In this document: positions 9,548 through 18,853 of the stretch, piece after piece | Layout: every line of letters begins with the position of its first letter | Position numbering within the stretch: position 1 is the first letter of the stretch | Source of the DNA: Myxococcales bacterium | GTDB lineage: Bacteria; Myxococcota_A; UBA9042 | Length of the DNA: 64,000 bases | Reading direction: 5' to 3' | NCBI GenBank assembly: GCA_947491025.1 | Contig: CANLIC010000002.1 | Span: forward strand, 62,001 to 126,000 | Program-made: the position numbers and the translations under genes | The notes under the pieces: model-generated | Seen by the model: the letters and a program-made list of their open reading frames with translations, nothing else | Told to the model about the DNA's origin: nothing | The model's database searches: none

Positions 9548-10395
9548 CCGCGTCCCCCCTTGCTGCCTGAGCTCTGCCGCGCACGCCTGGCCAGGAAGGC
9601 ATCCATGCGCGCGAACTTGCCTGGCGATTCGAAGAGTACGGCCTGGCTGCGCGACTCGGCGGCCACAAACTCGCCGCCGCCGTGGGCGACGCGGGCCAGA
9701 GCGGCCTTGGTGGTGCGGACCGCGAGGCCATCGTTGCCGGCGATCCGCTGCGCGATGTCGAGGGCGAACGTCAGCACCTCGTCGTCGGCAACCACGTGCT
9801 CGCAGAGGCCGATGCGCAGGGCCTCAGCGCTCTCGACCAGCCGGCCGGTGAAGAGCAGCTCACGCGCCCGGCCCAGGCCGACCAGCGAAGGCAGGCGGTA
9901 GGTGCCGCCAGCCGCGGCCATGATCCCGAGGGTGACCTCGGGCTGACCGAAGCGGGCGGAGGCGCCGGCGACGCGGAGATCGCAGGCCAGCGCAAGCTCG
10001 CAGCCGCCGCCGAGGGCGAATCCGCGCACCGCGGCGATGGTGGGCACCGGCAGGCTGGCGACGCGGTCGAAGAGCCGGCTGTTGATGGCCGCCAGGGCGT
10101 CGGGGGCGCGGCGCTCGCGCAGCTCGGCGATGTCGGCGCCAGCGGCGAAAGCGCGCGTGCCCGCCCCTTGGACGACGACGGCCCCGATCTCTGGGCCGCG
10201 CGCGGCGATGGCCTGCTCGACTGTTGCGCAGGCCTCGTGCAGCGCCTCGACCATCGCAGCGTCGAGCGCGTTCATCTTGTCGGGGCGGTTGAGTGTCCAG
10301 ATGACGACGGCGCCCTGGGCCTCGACCCGAAGGCGCGGCTCCGACCCGGCGGCGCTCGACGGCGACGCCTCTGACGGCGATTCAGCGCGACTCAT
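9544..10395 (-). CDS. Enoyl-CoA hydratase/isomerase (crotonase family)
   Basis: The 283-residue crotonase-fold protein has both oxyanion-hole segments (AGADIAEL and GFALGGGCELALACD). Both hydratase glutamates are present, one in GGGCE and one in GQPEVTLG. It should therefore be an active hydratase rather than a diverged relative. It lies 33 bp downstream of boxB and overlaps the dehydrogenase that follows. Within this operon it is a good candidate for hydrating 2,3-dehydroadipyl-CoA, or for isomerising the 3,4-dehydro product of the box pathway. The residues before about 25 are low complexity, so a later start is possible. Confidence 0.88.
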   Translation of the reverse strand: MSRAESPSEASPSSAAGSEPRLRVEAQGAVVIWTLNRPDKMNALDAAMVEALHEACATVEQAIAARGPEIGAVVVQGAGTRAFAAGADIAELRERRAPDALAAINSRLFDRVASLPVPTIAAVRGFALGGGCELALACDLRVAGASARFGQPEVTLGIMAAAGGTYRLPSLVGLGRARELLFTGRLVESAEALRIGLCEHVVADDEVLTFALDIAQRIAGNDGLAVRTTKAALARVAHGGGEFVAAESRSQAVLFESPGKFARMDAFLARRARQSSGSKGGRG

Positions 10396-10428
10396 CGCGC
10401 CCCTCCCCCGCGCCTATCCCGTCGACCC

Positions 10429-11850
10429 TCAGTCGAAGCGGACGTAGGCGAAGTCCATGGGTTGATCGTTGATTCCGCGGCGCGGCGGCGCGATCCAGTT
10501 CGCCACCTTGCCGGGCTCGTACACGGGCTGCATGAGGCTGCGGACGTAGGCCTTGTCGGACTCAGAGGGCAGCCAGTCCGGCATCCTGCGGTCCCAGGTG
10601 GCGGCGTCGATGATCTCGCCTTGCGGGTTGAACAGGTGCGTCGAATACAGACCCTGCCGGCGATGGAATCGGCGGTTCGGCACCGTGAGCTCGAAGTTGA
10701 CGCCGTACTCGGCGATCGCCTTGTTCCAGCGCCGCACGGCGTTGTCGCACTCGTCGATGTAGCCGTCGCGCAGCTCCTCGTTCATGGCGAGCCGGAGGGC
10801 GACGTCCTCTTGGGTCAGCTTGCCATCGCGGATCACGTCCATGGTCCGGTGTTGGCCGAGGGCGGTGTGCTCGGTGTAGCGCTTGGCCTCGCCGAAGCGG
10901 CCCTTGAGCGAGTGACCGAAGTAATCCGCAGCGTTGGTGCTGATCTCCGAGCCGAAGAGGTCGAGGCAGTAGCTGAGCCAGAAGTTGATGAACTTCTGAA
11001 TGGTTGGCAGATCGATGCCGCCCAAGGCGCGGGCGTCGCCGTTGGGGTCCTGGGCGGTCAGCTCTGCGGCGCGGCGGATGATGCGCTCGAGGCCGGTGTC
11101 GCCGACGAACATGTGATGCGCCTCTTCGGTCAGCATGAAGCGGCAGGTGCGCCCAAGCGGATCGAAGCCGCTCTCGGCGAGGCTGGCGAGCTGATACTTG
11201 CCGTCGCGGTCGGCGAACATCGTAAAGCAAAAGAAAGACAACCAGTCGGTGCACGGCTGGTTGAAGGCGTCGAGGATGCGCGGCTTGTCGGCGTCGCCCG
11301 AGCGGCGGGCCAGCAGCTCGTCGGCCTCGTCGCGGCCCTCTTTGCCGAAGTAGCTGTGCAGCAGGTAGACCATCGCCCAGAGGTGGCGGCCCTCTTCGAC
11401 GTTGACCTGGAACAGGTTGCGCAGGTCGTAGAGCGAGGGCGCGGTCTGGCCGAGGCGGCGCTGCTGCTCGACGCTCGCCGGCTCCGTATCGCCCTGCGTG
11501 ACGATGATGCGCCGCAGCATGGTGCGGTACTCGCCCGGCACCTCTTGCCACGCCGGCTCGCCGATGTGGTCGCCGAAGTGGATGGTGCGGTCCGGCTCGG
11601 CCTCGGCCAGGAAGATGCCCCAGCGGTAGTCCGGCATCTTGACGTAGTCGAAGTGGGCCCAGCCATCCTTGTCGGCCGAGATCGCCGTGCGCAGATACAC
11701 GTCCTTGGTCTGGAAGCCGTCAGGCCCCATGTCCTGCCACCAGCGCAGGTAGTCGGGCTGCCAGCGCTCAAGCGCGCGTTGGAGACGCTTGTCGTCGTCC
11801 AGCCGAACGTTGTTGGGGATTCGGCTCTGATAGTCGATTGCACCCATCAT
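10429..11850 (-). CDS. boxB: Benzoyl-CoA 2,3-epoxidase oxygenase subunit
   Basis: The 473-residue protein matches BoxB, the di-iron oxygenase that converts benzoyl-CoA to 2,3-epoxybenzoyl-CoA using O2 and electrons from BoxA. It opens with the family-typical IDYQSRIPNNVRL. Carboxylate/His iron-ligand motifs are visible in NVEEGRHLWAM and LTEEAHHMFVG, and the full length agrees with the family. The gene lies 78 bp downstream of boxC. No BoxA reductase gene is in the window, so the electron donor must be encoded elsewhere. Recognition as BoxB is firm. Confidence 0.96.
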   Translation of the reverse strand: MMGAIDYQSRIPNNVRLDDDKRLQRALERWQPDYLRWWQDMGPDGFQTKDVYLRTAISADKDGWAHFDYVKMPDYRWGIFLAEAEPDRTIHFGDHIGEPAWQEVPGEYRTMLRRIIVTQGDTEPASVEQQRRLGQTAPSLYDLRNLFQVNVEEGRHLWAMVYLLHSYFGKEGRDEADELLARRSGDADKPRILDAFNQPCTDWLSFFCFTMFADRDGKYQLASLAESGFDPLGRTCRFMLTEEAHHMFVGDTGLERIIRRAAELTAQDPNGDARALGGIDLPTIQKFINFWLSYCLDLFGSEISTNAADYFGHSLKGRFGEAKRYTEHTALGQHRTMDVIRDGKLTQEDVALRLAMNEELRDGYIDECDNAVRRWNKAIAEYGVNFELTVPNRRFHRRQGLYSTHLFNPQGEIIDAATWDRRMPDWLPSESDKAYVRSLMQPVYEPGKVANWIAPPRRGINDQPMDFAYVRFD

Positions 11851-11928
11851 CCCACCCCTTGGCAGCGCCGCGCGCCGCCCTCTCGATGCTGTCGCGAAAT
11901 GGCCGTCGCCGCCTGCGGCAAGCGGTCG

Positions 11929-13608
11929 CTAGGTCCGTGCCCAATCCAAGATAGGCTTCTCGGGCTGGCCGTACATCACCAAAGCGCCGCGCGGGCCGAC
12001 GGCGTTGGGGCGCTGGAAGATCCAGTTCTGCCACGCCGTCAGCCGGCCGAACACCTTGGTGTGGCACGTCTCGTCGCCGGCAAAGCGCAGATTCTGCTCC
12101 ATGCCGGTCAGCGCGTCGGGGCTGAGCGAGACGCGCTCCTCGATCTCGATGCGCACCTCGTCTTCCCAGTCGAGCTCGTCGGGTGCGCGGGTCACGAGGC
12201 CCAGCTTCTCGGCTTTGGCGGGCGCAATGGCGACGCCGGTATGGCCCTGCAGCGTCTCGAGGTGGGCCGGAGTGCCGAGGAAGCGGGTCTGCAGCCGGGT
12301 GGCGCCGTTCCAGCCGGGAAAGGCCCCGAAATTGACGGCGTGCAGCGCGATGGCGTTGTCGAGGTCGGGATCGTCGAGCATGTAGGCGCGATCGGCGGCC
12401 AGCACCAGCTCGTAGAGGACGCCGCCGAAGCAGCTCCCCGGCTCGACGAGGGCGAACATCGAGCGCGCCATGTTGTCGAGGCGGCGCAGGACTTTGCCCT
12501 GGTGCAGTAGGATCTCGCGCGCCAACCAGTCGCCAGCGGCGACAAGGGACCCCAGCGCGTCGTCGTGGGCCCGCACGCGCTCGAGGTCGCCCTCGGTGCG
12601 AAGCAGGAGCAGGCCGTCGACCGGGTGGTTGAAGCGGATCTCCAAGAGGGCGGTGTCCAGCTCACGGAACGCGGCCAGAGCCCAGCTTGCGTCGCCCTCG
12701 GCGTGCAACGCGGCGGCGTCGGTCGAAGGCGCGGCATCGGGGCCGCGCAGCGTCAGGTCGACGGTGCGGGCGGCATGGTTCAGCCGCATCGACACCCACC
12801 GCCCCTGGTAGGTCTCGCTGCCCTCACTGGCCGACCGCTCGAAGACGATCTCTTGCAGCGTGATTCCGCGCTCAGTCCCTTCACCGCCGGCCGCCTGCAC
12901 GGCCGCCTGCACGCGCTGCCCAATGCCGTCTTCCCACTTCGAACGCGCCCAGCCGCCATCGACGAGGCCCATGCGCTTGGCGGCGTCGAGGCGAAAGCCC
13001 TCAGCCTTGGTGCAGAAGAGGTCCGCGAGGTCGCGCCGCACTTTGCGCTTATCGACGAGACGCGTCAGGCCGCCCGTGCCGGGGAGCACGCCCAACAGGG
13101 GCACCTCGGGCAGCGACACGGCGCTGCTGCCATCGTCGATGAGGTAGATCTCGTCGCAGGCCAGCGCCAGCTCGTAGCCGCCGCCAGCGCAAGCGCCGTT
13201 GACCGCCGCGATGGCGCGCTTGCTCGAATGAACGGACATCTCTTCGAGTTCGCAGCGGGTTTCGTTGGTGAACTTGCAGAAGTTGACCTTGAAGCCGTGG
13301 CTGGAGGTGGCCAGCATCCGAATGTTCGCGCCAGCGCAGAAGACGCGCGCCAGGCCCGAAGTCAGGACGACGACGCGCACCTGAGGGTGCTCGAAGCGGA
13401 TTCGGCGGATGGCGTCGGCCAGCTCGAGATCGACGCCGAGGTCGTAGCTGTTGAGCTTGAGTTCGTAGTCCGGCCGGAGCCCTCCGTGCAGCTCGACCGT
13501 CAGGGTGAGGGTCGCCACCGCGCCGTCGACCTGTAGGCCGTAGTGCTTGTAGTCGCTCGGGTGGCGCGCGAGGTGGACGTAGGGCTGGGGTGCGGTTGCG
13601 TCGGCCAT
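11929..13608 (-). CDS. boxC: 2,3-epoxybenzoyl-CoA dihydrolase
   Basis: The 559-residue protein is BoxC, a double-crotonase-fold enzyme that hydrolytically opens the epoxidised ring of benzoyl-CoA to 3,4-dehydroadipyl-CoA semialdehyde and formate. The first crotonase half shows AGANIRML and GACAGGGYELALACDE. The second half carries a diverged GSCFGGVLYELVLAAD segment. Both halves and the length match BoxC. The longest frame starts at 13653, but the ATG at 13608 (MADATAPQPYVHLARHP) has GAGGA seven bases upstream and is chosen. It is the first gene of the box operon, and a molybdopterin oxidoreductase is divergent 152 bp away. Confidence 0.95.
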   Translation of the reverse strand: MADATAPQPYVHLARHPSDYKHYGLQVDGAVATLTLTVELHGGLRPDYELKLNSYDLGVDLELADAIRRIRFEHPQVRVVVLTSGLARVFCAGANIRMLATSSHGFKVNFCKFTNETRCELEEMSVHSSKRAIAAVNGACAGGGYELALACDEIYLIDDGSSAVSLPEVPLLGVLPGTGGLTRLVDKRKVRRDLADLFCTKAEGFRLDAAKRMGLVDGGWARSKWEDGIGQRVQAAVQAAGGEGTERGITLQEIVFERSASEGSETYQGRWVSMRLNHAARTVDLTLRGPDAAPSTDAAALHAEGDASWALAAFRELDTALLEIRFNHPVDGLLLLRTEGDLERVRAHDDALGSLVAAGDWLAREILLHQGKVLRRLDNMARSMFALVEPGSCFGGVLYELVLAADRAYMLDDPDLDNAIALHAVNFGAFPGWNGATRLQTRFLGTPAHLETLQGHTGVAIAPAKAEKLGLVTRAPDELDWEDEVRIEIEERVSLSPDALTGMEQNLRFAGDETCHTKVFGRLTAWQNWIFQRPNAVGPRGALVMYGQPEKPILDWART

Positions 13609-13760
13609 CGCGGCGTCCTCGGGTGCGTGGGGCGGGCCTGCGGCCCGGGGCACGCAGGCTAGCTGGTCGGCGTTGTTGCGGCAAGGTGGGGCCCCCAGGC
13701 GCCAACCCCGTCGGACGCTGTGGGCTCGCGCTGACGGCCCGCTGGCGCTACCCTCGGCGG

Positions 13761-15929
13761 GTGACGACCGTCCGCCTGCACCACCGCACCTGCAACCTCT
13801 GCGAGGCGATGTGCGGCCTCCTCATCGAACACGACGGCGAGCGGGTGCTGTCCATCGCCGGCGATCCCGACGATGCGCTGTCCCGCGGCCATCTCTGCGC
13901 CAAGGCCTTTGCGCTGCGCGATGTGGCGGCCGATCCTGACCGGCTGCGTCGGCCTCTGAGGCGGCTTTCCGATGGTTCCTACGCCGAGGTCGGTTGGGAC
14001 GAGGCGCTGGATGAGGCCGCTGAGCGATTGCGCGGCATCCAGGCCCGTCACGGACGCGACGCGGTGGCGATTTACCAAGGCAACCCGAGCGTTCACAACC
14101 TCGGCACCATGCTATTCGCCCCTCAGCTGGTGCGCGCGCTGCGGACCCGCAACCGCTTCTCGGCCACCTCAGTCGACCAGCTTCCGCACCACTTCGCGGC
14201 CTATCTGCTCTTCGGCCACCAGCTCTTGCTGCCGGTTCCCGACGTTGACCGCACCGACCACTTGCTGATCCTCGGCGCCAACCCCCTGGTCAGCAATGGC
14301 TCGCTGATGAGCGCGCCGGGGATGCGGACTCGGCTGCGGGCGCTGCAGGCGCGCGGCGGCCGTGTCGTCGTCGTCGATCCCCGGCGCAGCGAGACGGCCG
14401 AGGTTGCCGACGCCCATCACTTCATTCGACCTGGCAGCGACGCCCTGCTCCTGGCTGCGCTCTGCCGCGAGGTGCTGGCCTCGCCCGGGCCGCGGCTGCG
14501 GCACCTGGCGGCGGCGATCGACGGCCTCGACGCGTTGCGCGACGCCCTATCGGCCTTTACGCCAGCCGACGTGGCCGGACCGACCGGCATCGCCGCCGAC
14601 GTCATCGCCGCCATGGCCCGTGAGTTCGTGGCCGCCGAGCGCGCCGTCTGCTACGCCCGGCTCGGCGTCTGCACGGCACCCCACGGCGGCGTCGCGCTGT
14701 GGCTGGTCGCGGTCCTCAACCTGCTGACCGGCAACCTCGACCGCATCGGTGGCGCGATGTTCACCTCGCCAGCGGTCGATGTCGTCGCGCGCAGCAGCCG
14801 CGGCGGCTATGCACGCTGGCACAGCCGAGTCCGGCGCGCGCCCGAGTTCGGCGGCGAGCTGCCGGTGTCGGTGCTGACCGAGGAGATTTCGACGCCAGGC
14901 GAGGGCCAGGTGCGCGCCCTCATCACGTCCGCTGGCAACCCGGTGCTGAGCACCCCGGCGGGCCACCGCCTCGGCCAGGCCCTGAAACAGCTCGAGTTCA
15001 TGGTGTCCATCGACATCTACCGCAACGAGACCACGCGCCACGCCCATCTGATTCTGCCGCCGCGCACCGGACTGGAGGTGCCGCACTACGACCTGGCCTT
15101 TCACGCGCTGGCGGTCCGCAACACCGCGCGCTTTGCCGACCGCCTCTTCGCAGGTGACCCCAATGGCCGCGACGATTGGGAGATCTACGCCGGCCTGCTG
15201 CGTCGCCTCGATGCCGGCGGCGGCGGCGCCTTCACGCGCCTGAATGCGCTGGCGAGCCGCACCTTGTCGCCAACCCGCCAGCTCGACCTCGCCCTGCGCA
15301 GCGGGCCCTACGGCAACCTCGGCGGCCGGGCGCTTCGCCGTGACGGGCTCTCGGTCGCGGCGTTGCGACGGCAGGTGCACGGCGTCGACCTCGGCCCCCT
15401 GCGCGCCGAGCAGCTTCCAGCGCGCCTCGCCACCGCGGGCCAGCGCATCGAGCTCGCGGCGGCTCCCATCCTGGCCGACCTCGCTGCGCTCCAGGGCGAG
15501 CTTGCGGCGGCCGAGTCGGACCACGGAGAGGGCTTCGATATGCGCCTCATCGGCCGGCGCGGCCTCTCGGATTGCAACAGCTGGCTGCACAACGCCAAGA
15601 CCCTCGCCAAGGGCCGCGATCGCTGCGTACTGCTGATCCACCCCGAGGACGCGGCGCGGCGCGGCTTTGTCGACGGCGACGAGGCCGTCCTGCGCTCGGC
15701 GGTGGGCACCGTGCAGGTGCCCGTGCGGCTCAGCAGCGAGGTGATGGCCGGAGTCGTCAGCCTGCCGCACGGCTTTGGCCACGGGCACATCGGTACCGCG
15801 CTGTCTGTCGCCAACGCCCGGCCCGGCGTCTCGATCAACGACCTGACCGACCCGGGCGCGGTCGACACCTTGACCGGAAACGCCGTGTTCTCCGGAGTTC
15901 CGGTGGCCGTGTCGCGCCCAGATCGCTGA
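13761..15929 (+). CDS. Molybdopterin-dependent oxidoreductase (formate dehydrogenase-like)
   Basis: The 722-residue protein starts at a GTG. Its N-terminal [4Fe-4S] motif is C-x2-C-x3-C followed by a fourth Cys 26 residues later (CNLCEAMCG ... GHLCAKA). The bis-MGD-binding molybdopterin domain follows (LLILGANPLVSNGS, VVVDPRRSETAEVA). A molydop-binding beta domain sits at the C-terminus, with LPHGFGH and ASVNDLTD-like motifs. This is the DMSO-reductase/formate-dehydrogenase superfamily. The molybdenum ligand and substrate cannot be assigned with confidence. The gene is divergent from boxC. Since ring cleavage by BoxC releases formate, a formate dehydrogenase role is attractive but only inferred. 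Confidence 0.85.
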   Translation: MTTVRLHHRTCNLCEAMCGLLIEHDGERVLSIAGDPDDALSRGHLCAKAFALRDVAADPDRLRRPLRRLSDGSYAEVGWDEALDEAAERLRGIQARHGRDAVAIYQGNPSVHNLGTMLFAPQLVRALRTRNRFSATSVDQLPHHFAAYLLFGHQLLLPVPDVDRTDHLLILGANPLVSNGSLMSAPGMRTRLRALQARGGRVVVVDPRRSETAEVADAHHFIRPGSDALLLAALCREVLASPGPRLRHLAAAIDGLDALRDALSAFTPADVAGPTGIAADVIAAMAREFVAAERAVCYARLGVCTAPHGGVALWLVAVLNLLTGNLDRIGGAMFTSPAVDVVARSSRGGYARWHSRVRRAPEFGGELPVSVLTEEISTPGEGQVRALITSAGNPVLSTPAGHRLGQALKQLEFMVSIDIYRNETTRHAHLILPPRTGLEVPHYDLAFHALAVRNTARFADRLFAGDPNGRDDWEIYAGLLRRLDAGGGGAFTRLNALASRTLSPTRQLDLALRSGPYGNLGGRALRRDGLSVAALRRQVHGVDLGPLRAEQLPARLATAGQRIELAAAPILADLAALQGELAAAESDHGEGFDMRLIGRRGLSDCNSWLHNAKTLAKGRDRCVLLIHPEDAARRGFVDGDEAVLRSAVGTVQVPVRLSSEVMAGVVSLPHGFGHGHIGTALSVANARPGVSINDLTDPGAVDTLTGNAVFSGVPVAVSRPDR

Positions 15930-16166
15930 GCCCCCGCCCCGCCCCGCCGGCCGGACGTCAGCGCCTTCGCAAGGCACTCCGCGGTTCGGGGAGCGCTTGC
16001 CGGCCCAGACCCACGCCGGCCGAGTCGGGCCGTAGCGCCGCGCCGGGCATGACCAGTCCCGATTGCGACGAAATCTAGGGAGTCACAGCGCTCGATGCGC
16101 CGAGTGCGGCCCAGCCAGGGCGGCCGCTGGCAGGCCGAGAATGACCTGACCGCAAGGGACCTCGGT

Positions 16167-17831
16167 TCAGGCCTTCGCTTCTGCGTCACGCGCGGCCGGC
16201 GCCACCAGCTGGGGGTAGGCGGCCAGCGTCAAGAAGTCCGCCAGCTCGTCGGCCAGCGTCATGCTGGAAAAGAGCGCGACTGCGGCGTCGAAGTTGCCAG
16301 CGTGCCACCCAGCCTCGCCGACGCGCTGCCGCAGGCGGGCCATCTCGTCCTGCATCGCCTCGGCCAAAAGCGCGGCGTCGACGCGTCGCCCGTCGTCGAG
16401 GTGGGCGCCATGGCGCAACCACTGCCAGAGCTGAGCGCGCGAGATCTCGGCCGTCGCGGCGTCCTCCATCAGGTGGTCGATGGGCACGCAGCCGTTGCCC
16501 GAGAGCCAGGCCGCGAGGTACTGAACGCCGACACGCAGGCACTCGCGCACGCCGCCTTCGGTCCGTTGCCCAGCCGGCACCGCCAGCAGCGCCTGGCGCA
16601 GCCGGGCCTCCGCATCGCCGCCGATGGGGTCGTCGCCCTCGGGCAGCCTGGCGATCTGGTTCGGCCCAGGCATCGCTGCGTCGAACACGCTCCGCGCCAC
16701 CGAGACGAGGCCGGGGTGCGCGACCCACGTGCCGTCATGGCCGCCCGACGCCTCGCGCCGCTTGTCGGCCTCGACCTTGGCCATCGCAGCGGCGTGCGCC
16801 GCCGGATCGTCCTTGATAGGGATCTGCGCCGCCATGCCGCCCATGGCATGGACGCCGCGGCGGTGGCAGGTGCGCACCACGAGCCGTGTGTAGGCCGCCA
16901 TGCAGGGCTGCGTCATCGTGACGGCGGCCCGATCGGGCAGGACGCGGTCGGCGTGGGCCCGGCAGGTCTTGATGGTGCTGAAGATGTAGTCCCATCGCCC
17001 GCAGTTGAGGCCGGCGGAGTGGTCGCGCAGCTGCCAGAGAATCTCGTCCATCTGGAAGGCGGCTGGCAGCGTCTCGATGAGGACCGTGGCGCGGACGCTC
17101 CCCTGCGGCACCCCGACCGCGTCCTGCGCGAAGACGAAGACGTCGTTCCAGAGCCGAGCCTCTTCGTGATGCTCGAGCTTGGGCAGATAGAAGGCCGGCG
17201 TCGCGCCGCGGGCGAGCTGCTCGCGGGCGTTGTGGTAGAAGAAGAGGCCGAAATCGAAGAGGGATCCGCTCATGGGGGCGCCGGCGTCAGGGCCCTCTGC
17301 GACGCGGACGTGGAGCTCGGGGAGGTGCCAGCCACGCGGCCGAACCAGCAGCACGGCGGGGCGCTCGACCAGCCGGTAGTGCTTGCCGCTATCGGCCTGG
17401 AAGTCGATGCGACGCCGCACCGCGTCCGCGAGGTTCTGCTGTCCGCGCACCAGGTTCTCGAAGGTCGGAGCGTTGCTGTCCTCGAAGTCGGCCATGAAGG
17501 TGCAAGCGCCCGAATTCAAGGCGTTGATCACCATCTTTCGGTCGACAGGCCCGGTGATCTCGACGCGGCGGTCGCGCAGGTCCGGCGGGATCGCGGCGAC
17601 TTGCCAGTCGGCGGCGCGGATGTGAGCGGTCTCCGGCAGGAAGTCCGGCAAGGCGCCGGCGTCGATCGCGGCCTGGCGCTGCCGCCGCGCCGCCAGCAGC
17701 GCCTTCCGCCGCGGCTCGAAGCGGTGGTGAAGGGCCGCGAGGAAGGCGAGCGCCCCCTCCGAGAGCATGGCCTCCGCGCCGGCGGGCGTCGGGGCGAGGC
17801 AGCGCAAGGCGGCCTTTGCGGTGTCCGTCAT
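16167..17831 (-). CDS. aceB: Malate synthase A
   Basis: The 554-residue protein matches type-A malate synthase, which condenses glyoxylate with acetyl-CoA to malate. Visible signature segments are ACTFMADFEDSNAPT, YLPKLEHHEEARLW, the active-site stretch LIETLPAAFQMDEI, and the C-terminal YLAAWLSGNGCVPI and MEDAATAEISRAQ. Length is normal. It lies 65 bp downstream of the HMG-CoA lyase gene on the same strand and may be the last gene of the leucine-degradation operon, consuming its acetyl-CoA. No isocitrate lyase gene is present here, so the glyoxylate source is unresolved. Confidence 0.95.
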   Translation of the reverse strand: MTDTAKAALRCLAPTPAGAEAMLSEGALAFLAALHHRFEPRRKALLAARRQRQAAIDAGALPDFLPETAHIRAADWQVAAIPPDLRDRRVEITGPVDRKMVINALNSGACTFMADFEDSNAPTFENLVRGQQNLADAVRRRIDFQADSGKHYRLVERPAVLLVRPRGWHLPELHVRVAEGPDAGAPMSGSLFDFGLFFYHNAREQLARGATPAFYLPKLEHHEEARLWNDVFVFAQDAVGVPQGSVRATVLIETLPAAFQMDEILWQLRDHSAGLNCGRWDYIFSTIKTCRAHADRVLPDRAAVTMTQPCMAAYTRLVVRTCHRRGVHAMGGMAAQIPIKDDPAAHAAAMAKVEADKRREASGGHDGTWVAHPGLVSVARSVFDAAMPGPNQIARLPEGDDPIGGDAEARLRQALLAVPAGQRTEGGVRECLRVGVQYLAAWLSGNGCVPIDHLMEDAATAEISRAQLWQWLRHGAHLDDGRRVDAALLAEAMQDEMARLRQRVGEAGWHAGNFDAAVALFSSMTLADELADFLTLAAYPQLVAPAARDAEAKA

Positions 17832-17896
17832 CGTCGTGGCCCTCTCCGCGAATCACGCGTCTGGTCAGTGAGCGGCGCACCCTCTCAAGCGCGACA

Positions 17897-18853
17897 TCAG
17901 GTGCGGCCCGTGCCGCCGCCAGCGCGCACCGGCTCGAGCTCGGGCACGCCGCGCACGCGCTCGGCTTGAAAGTAGCGCCCAGGCAGAATGTGGTCGAGTT
18001 GGCCAGCGATGGCCCGGCTGGCCTGCACCAGCTTCGACAGGTCGATGCCCGTCTCCCAACCCGAGCCATGCAGGCAGTAGACGAGATCCTCGGTCGCCAG
18101 GTTGCCGCTGGCCCCCGGGGCGTAGGGGCAGCCGCCCAATCCGCCGGCGCTGGCATCGAAGACGCGGACGCCGTGCTCCAGCGCCGCCAGGACGTTGGCC
18201 AGGGCCTGGCCGCGCGTGTCGTGGAAGTGCATCGCCAGCCGCTCCACCGGTAGCCGCTGGGCGGCCGCTCGGAGCCAGTCGTGGACGGCCCCGGGCGTGC
18301 CCATGCCGATGGTGTCTCCGATGGAGACCTCGCGGCAGCCCATCTCGAAGAGGCGCTCGGCGACGGAGATGCCCTGCTCCGGCCGCACCGCGCCCTCGTA
18401 CGGACAGCCAAAAGCCGTCGAGACATAGCCGCGCACGGTGATGCCAGCTTCGACGGCGGCGGGGATGACGGGCCGAAAGCGCTCCAGGCTCTCGGCGATG
18501 GTCATGCGGATGTTCTTGCCGACAAAGGAGTCTGTCGCGCCGGTGAAGACCGCGACCTCGTCAGGACGGCAATCGAGGGCGCGCTCGAGGCCGCGCAGAT
18601 TCGGCACCAGGGCGCTGTAGCGCACACCGGGCACGCGGCGAATGGTGGCGAAGACCTCTTCTGCGTCGGCAAGCTGGGGCACGGCCTTCGGGTGCACGAA
18701 GCTGCTGACCTCGACGTCGCGCAGGCCGGCCGCGACCAAGGTCTCGACGAAACGCACTTTGGCGTCGGTGTCGACGAACACGCGCTCGTTCTGCAGGCCA
18801 TCGCGCGGCCCGACCTCTACCACGCGCACCTGTCGAGCCTGCGCCGCGCTCAT
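17897..18853 (-). CDS. Hydroxymethylglutaryl-CoA lyase
   Basis: The 318-residue TIM-barrel lyase cleaves HMG-CoA to acetyl-CoA and acetoacetate, the last step of leucine degradation. The N-terminal motif VEVGPRDGLQNE is complete. The family signature with the reactive cysteine is present as AGGLGGCPYAPGASGNLATED, and metal-binding HFHDTRG is intact. Its ATG overlaps the stop of the biotin-carrier gene (ATGA), marking it as part of the liu-type operon. The C-terminal tail beyond about residue 300 is not conserved. Confidence 0.95.
   Translation of the reverse strand: MSAAQARQVRVVEVGPRDGLQNERVFVDTDAKVRFVETLVAAGLRDVEVSSFVHPKAVPQLADAEEVFATIRRVPGVRYSALVPNLRGLERALDCRPDEVAVFTGATDSFVGKNIRMTIAESLERFRPVIPAAVEAGITVRGYVSTAFGCPYEGAVRPEQGISVAERLFEMGCREVSIGDTIGMGTPGAVHDWLRAAAQRLPVERLAMHFHDTRGQALANVLAALEHGVRVFDASAGGLGGCPYAPGASGNLATEDLVYCLHGSGWETGIDLSKLVQASRAIAGQLDHILPGRYFQAERVRGVPELEPVRAGGGTGRT

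Noticed and set aside
10462..12510. 682-codon plus-strand frame
   Set aside because: Antisense to boxB and boxC, both with complete conserved motifs; composition is typical of a GC-rich shadow.
15930..16166. Possible terminator hairpins between convergent genes
   Set aside because: Short GC-rich inverted repeats (GCCGGCC) occur, but spacing is irregular and no T-run follows. In DNA this GC-rich such repeats are expected by chance.
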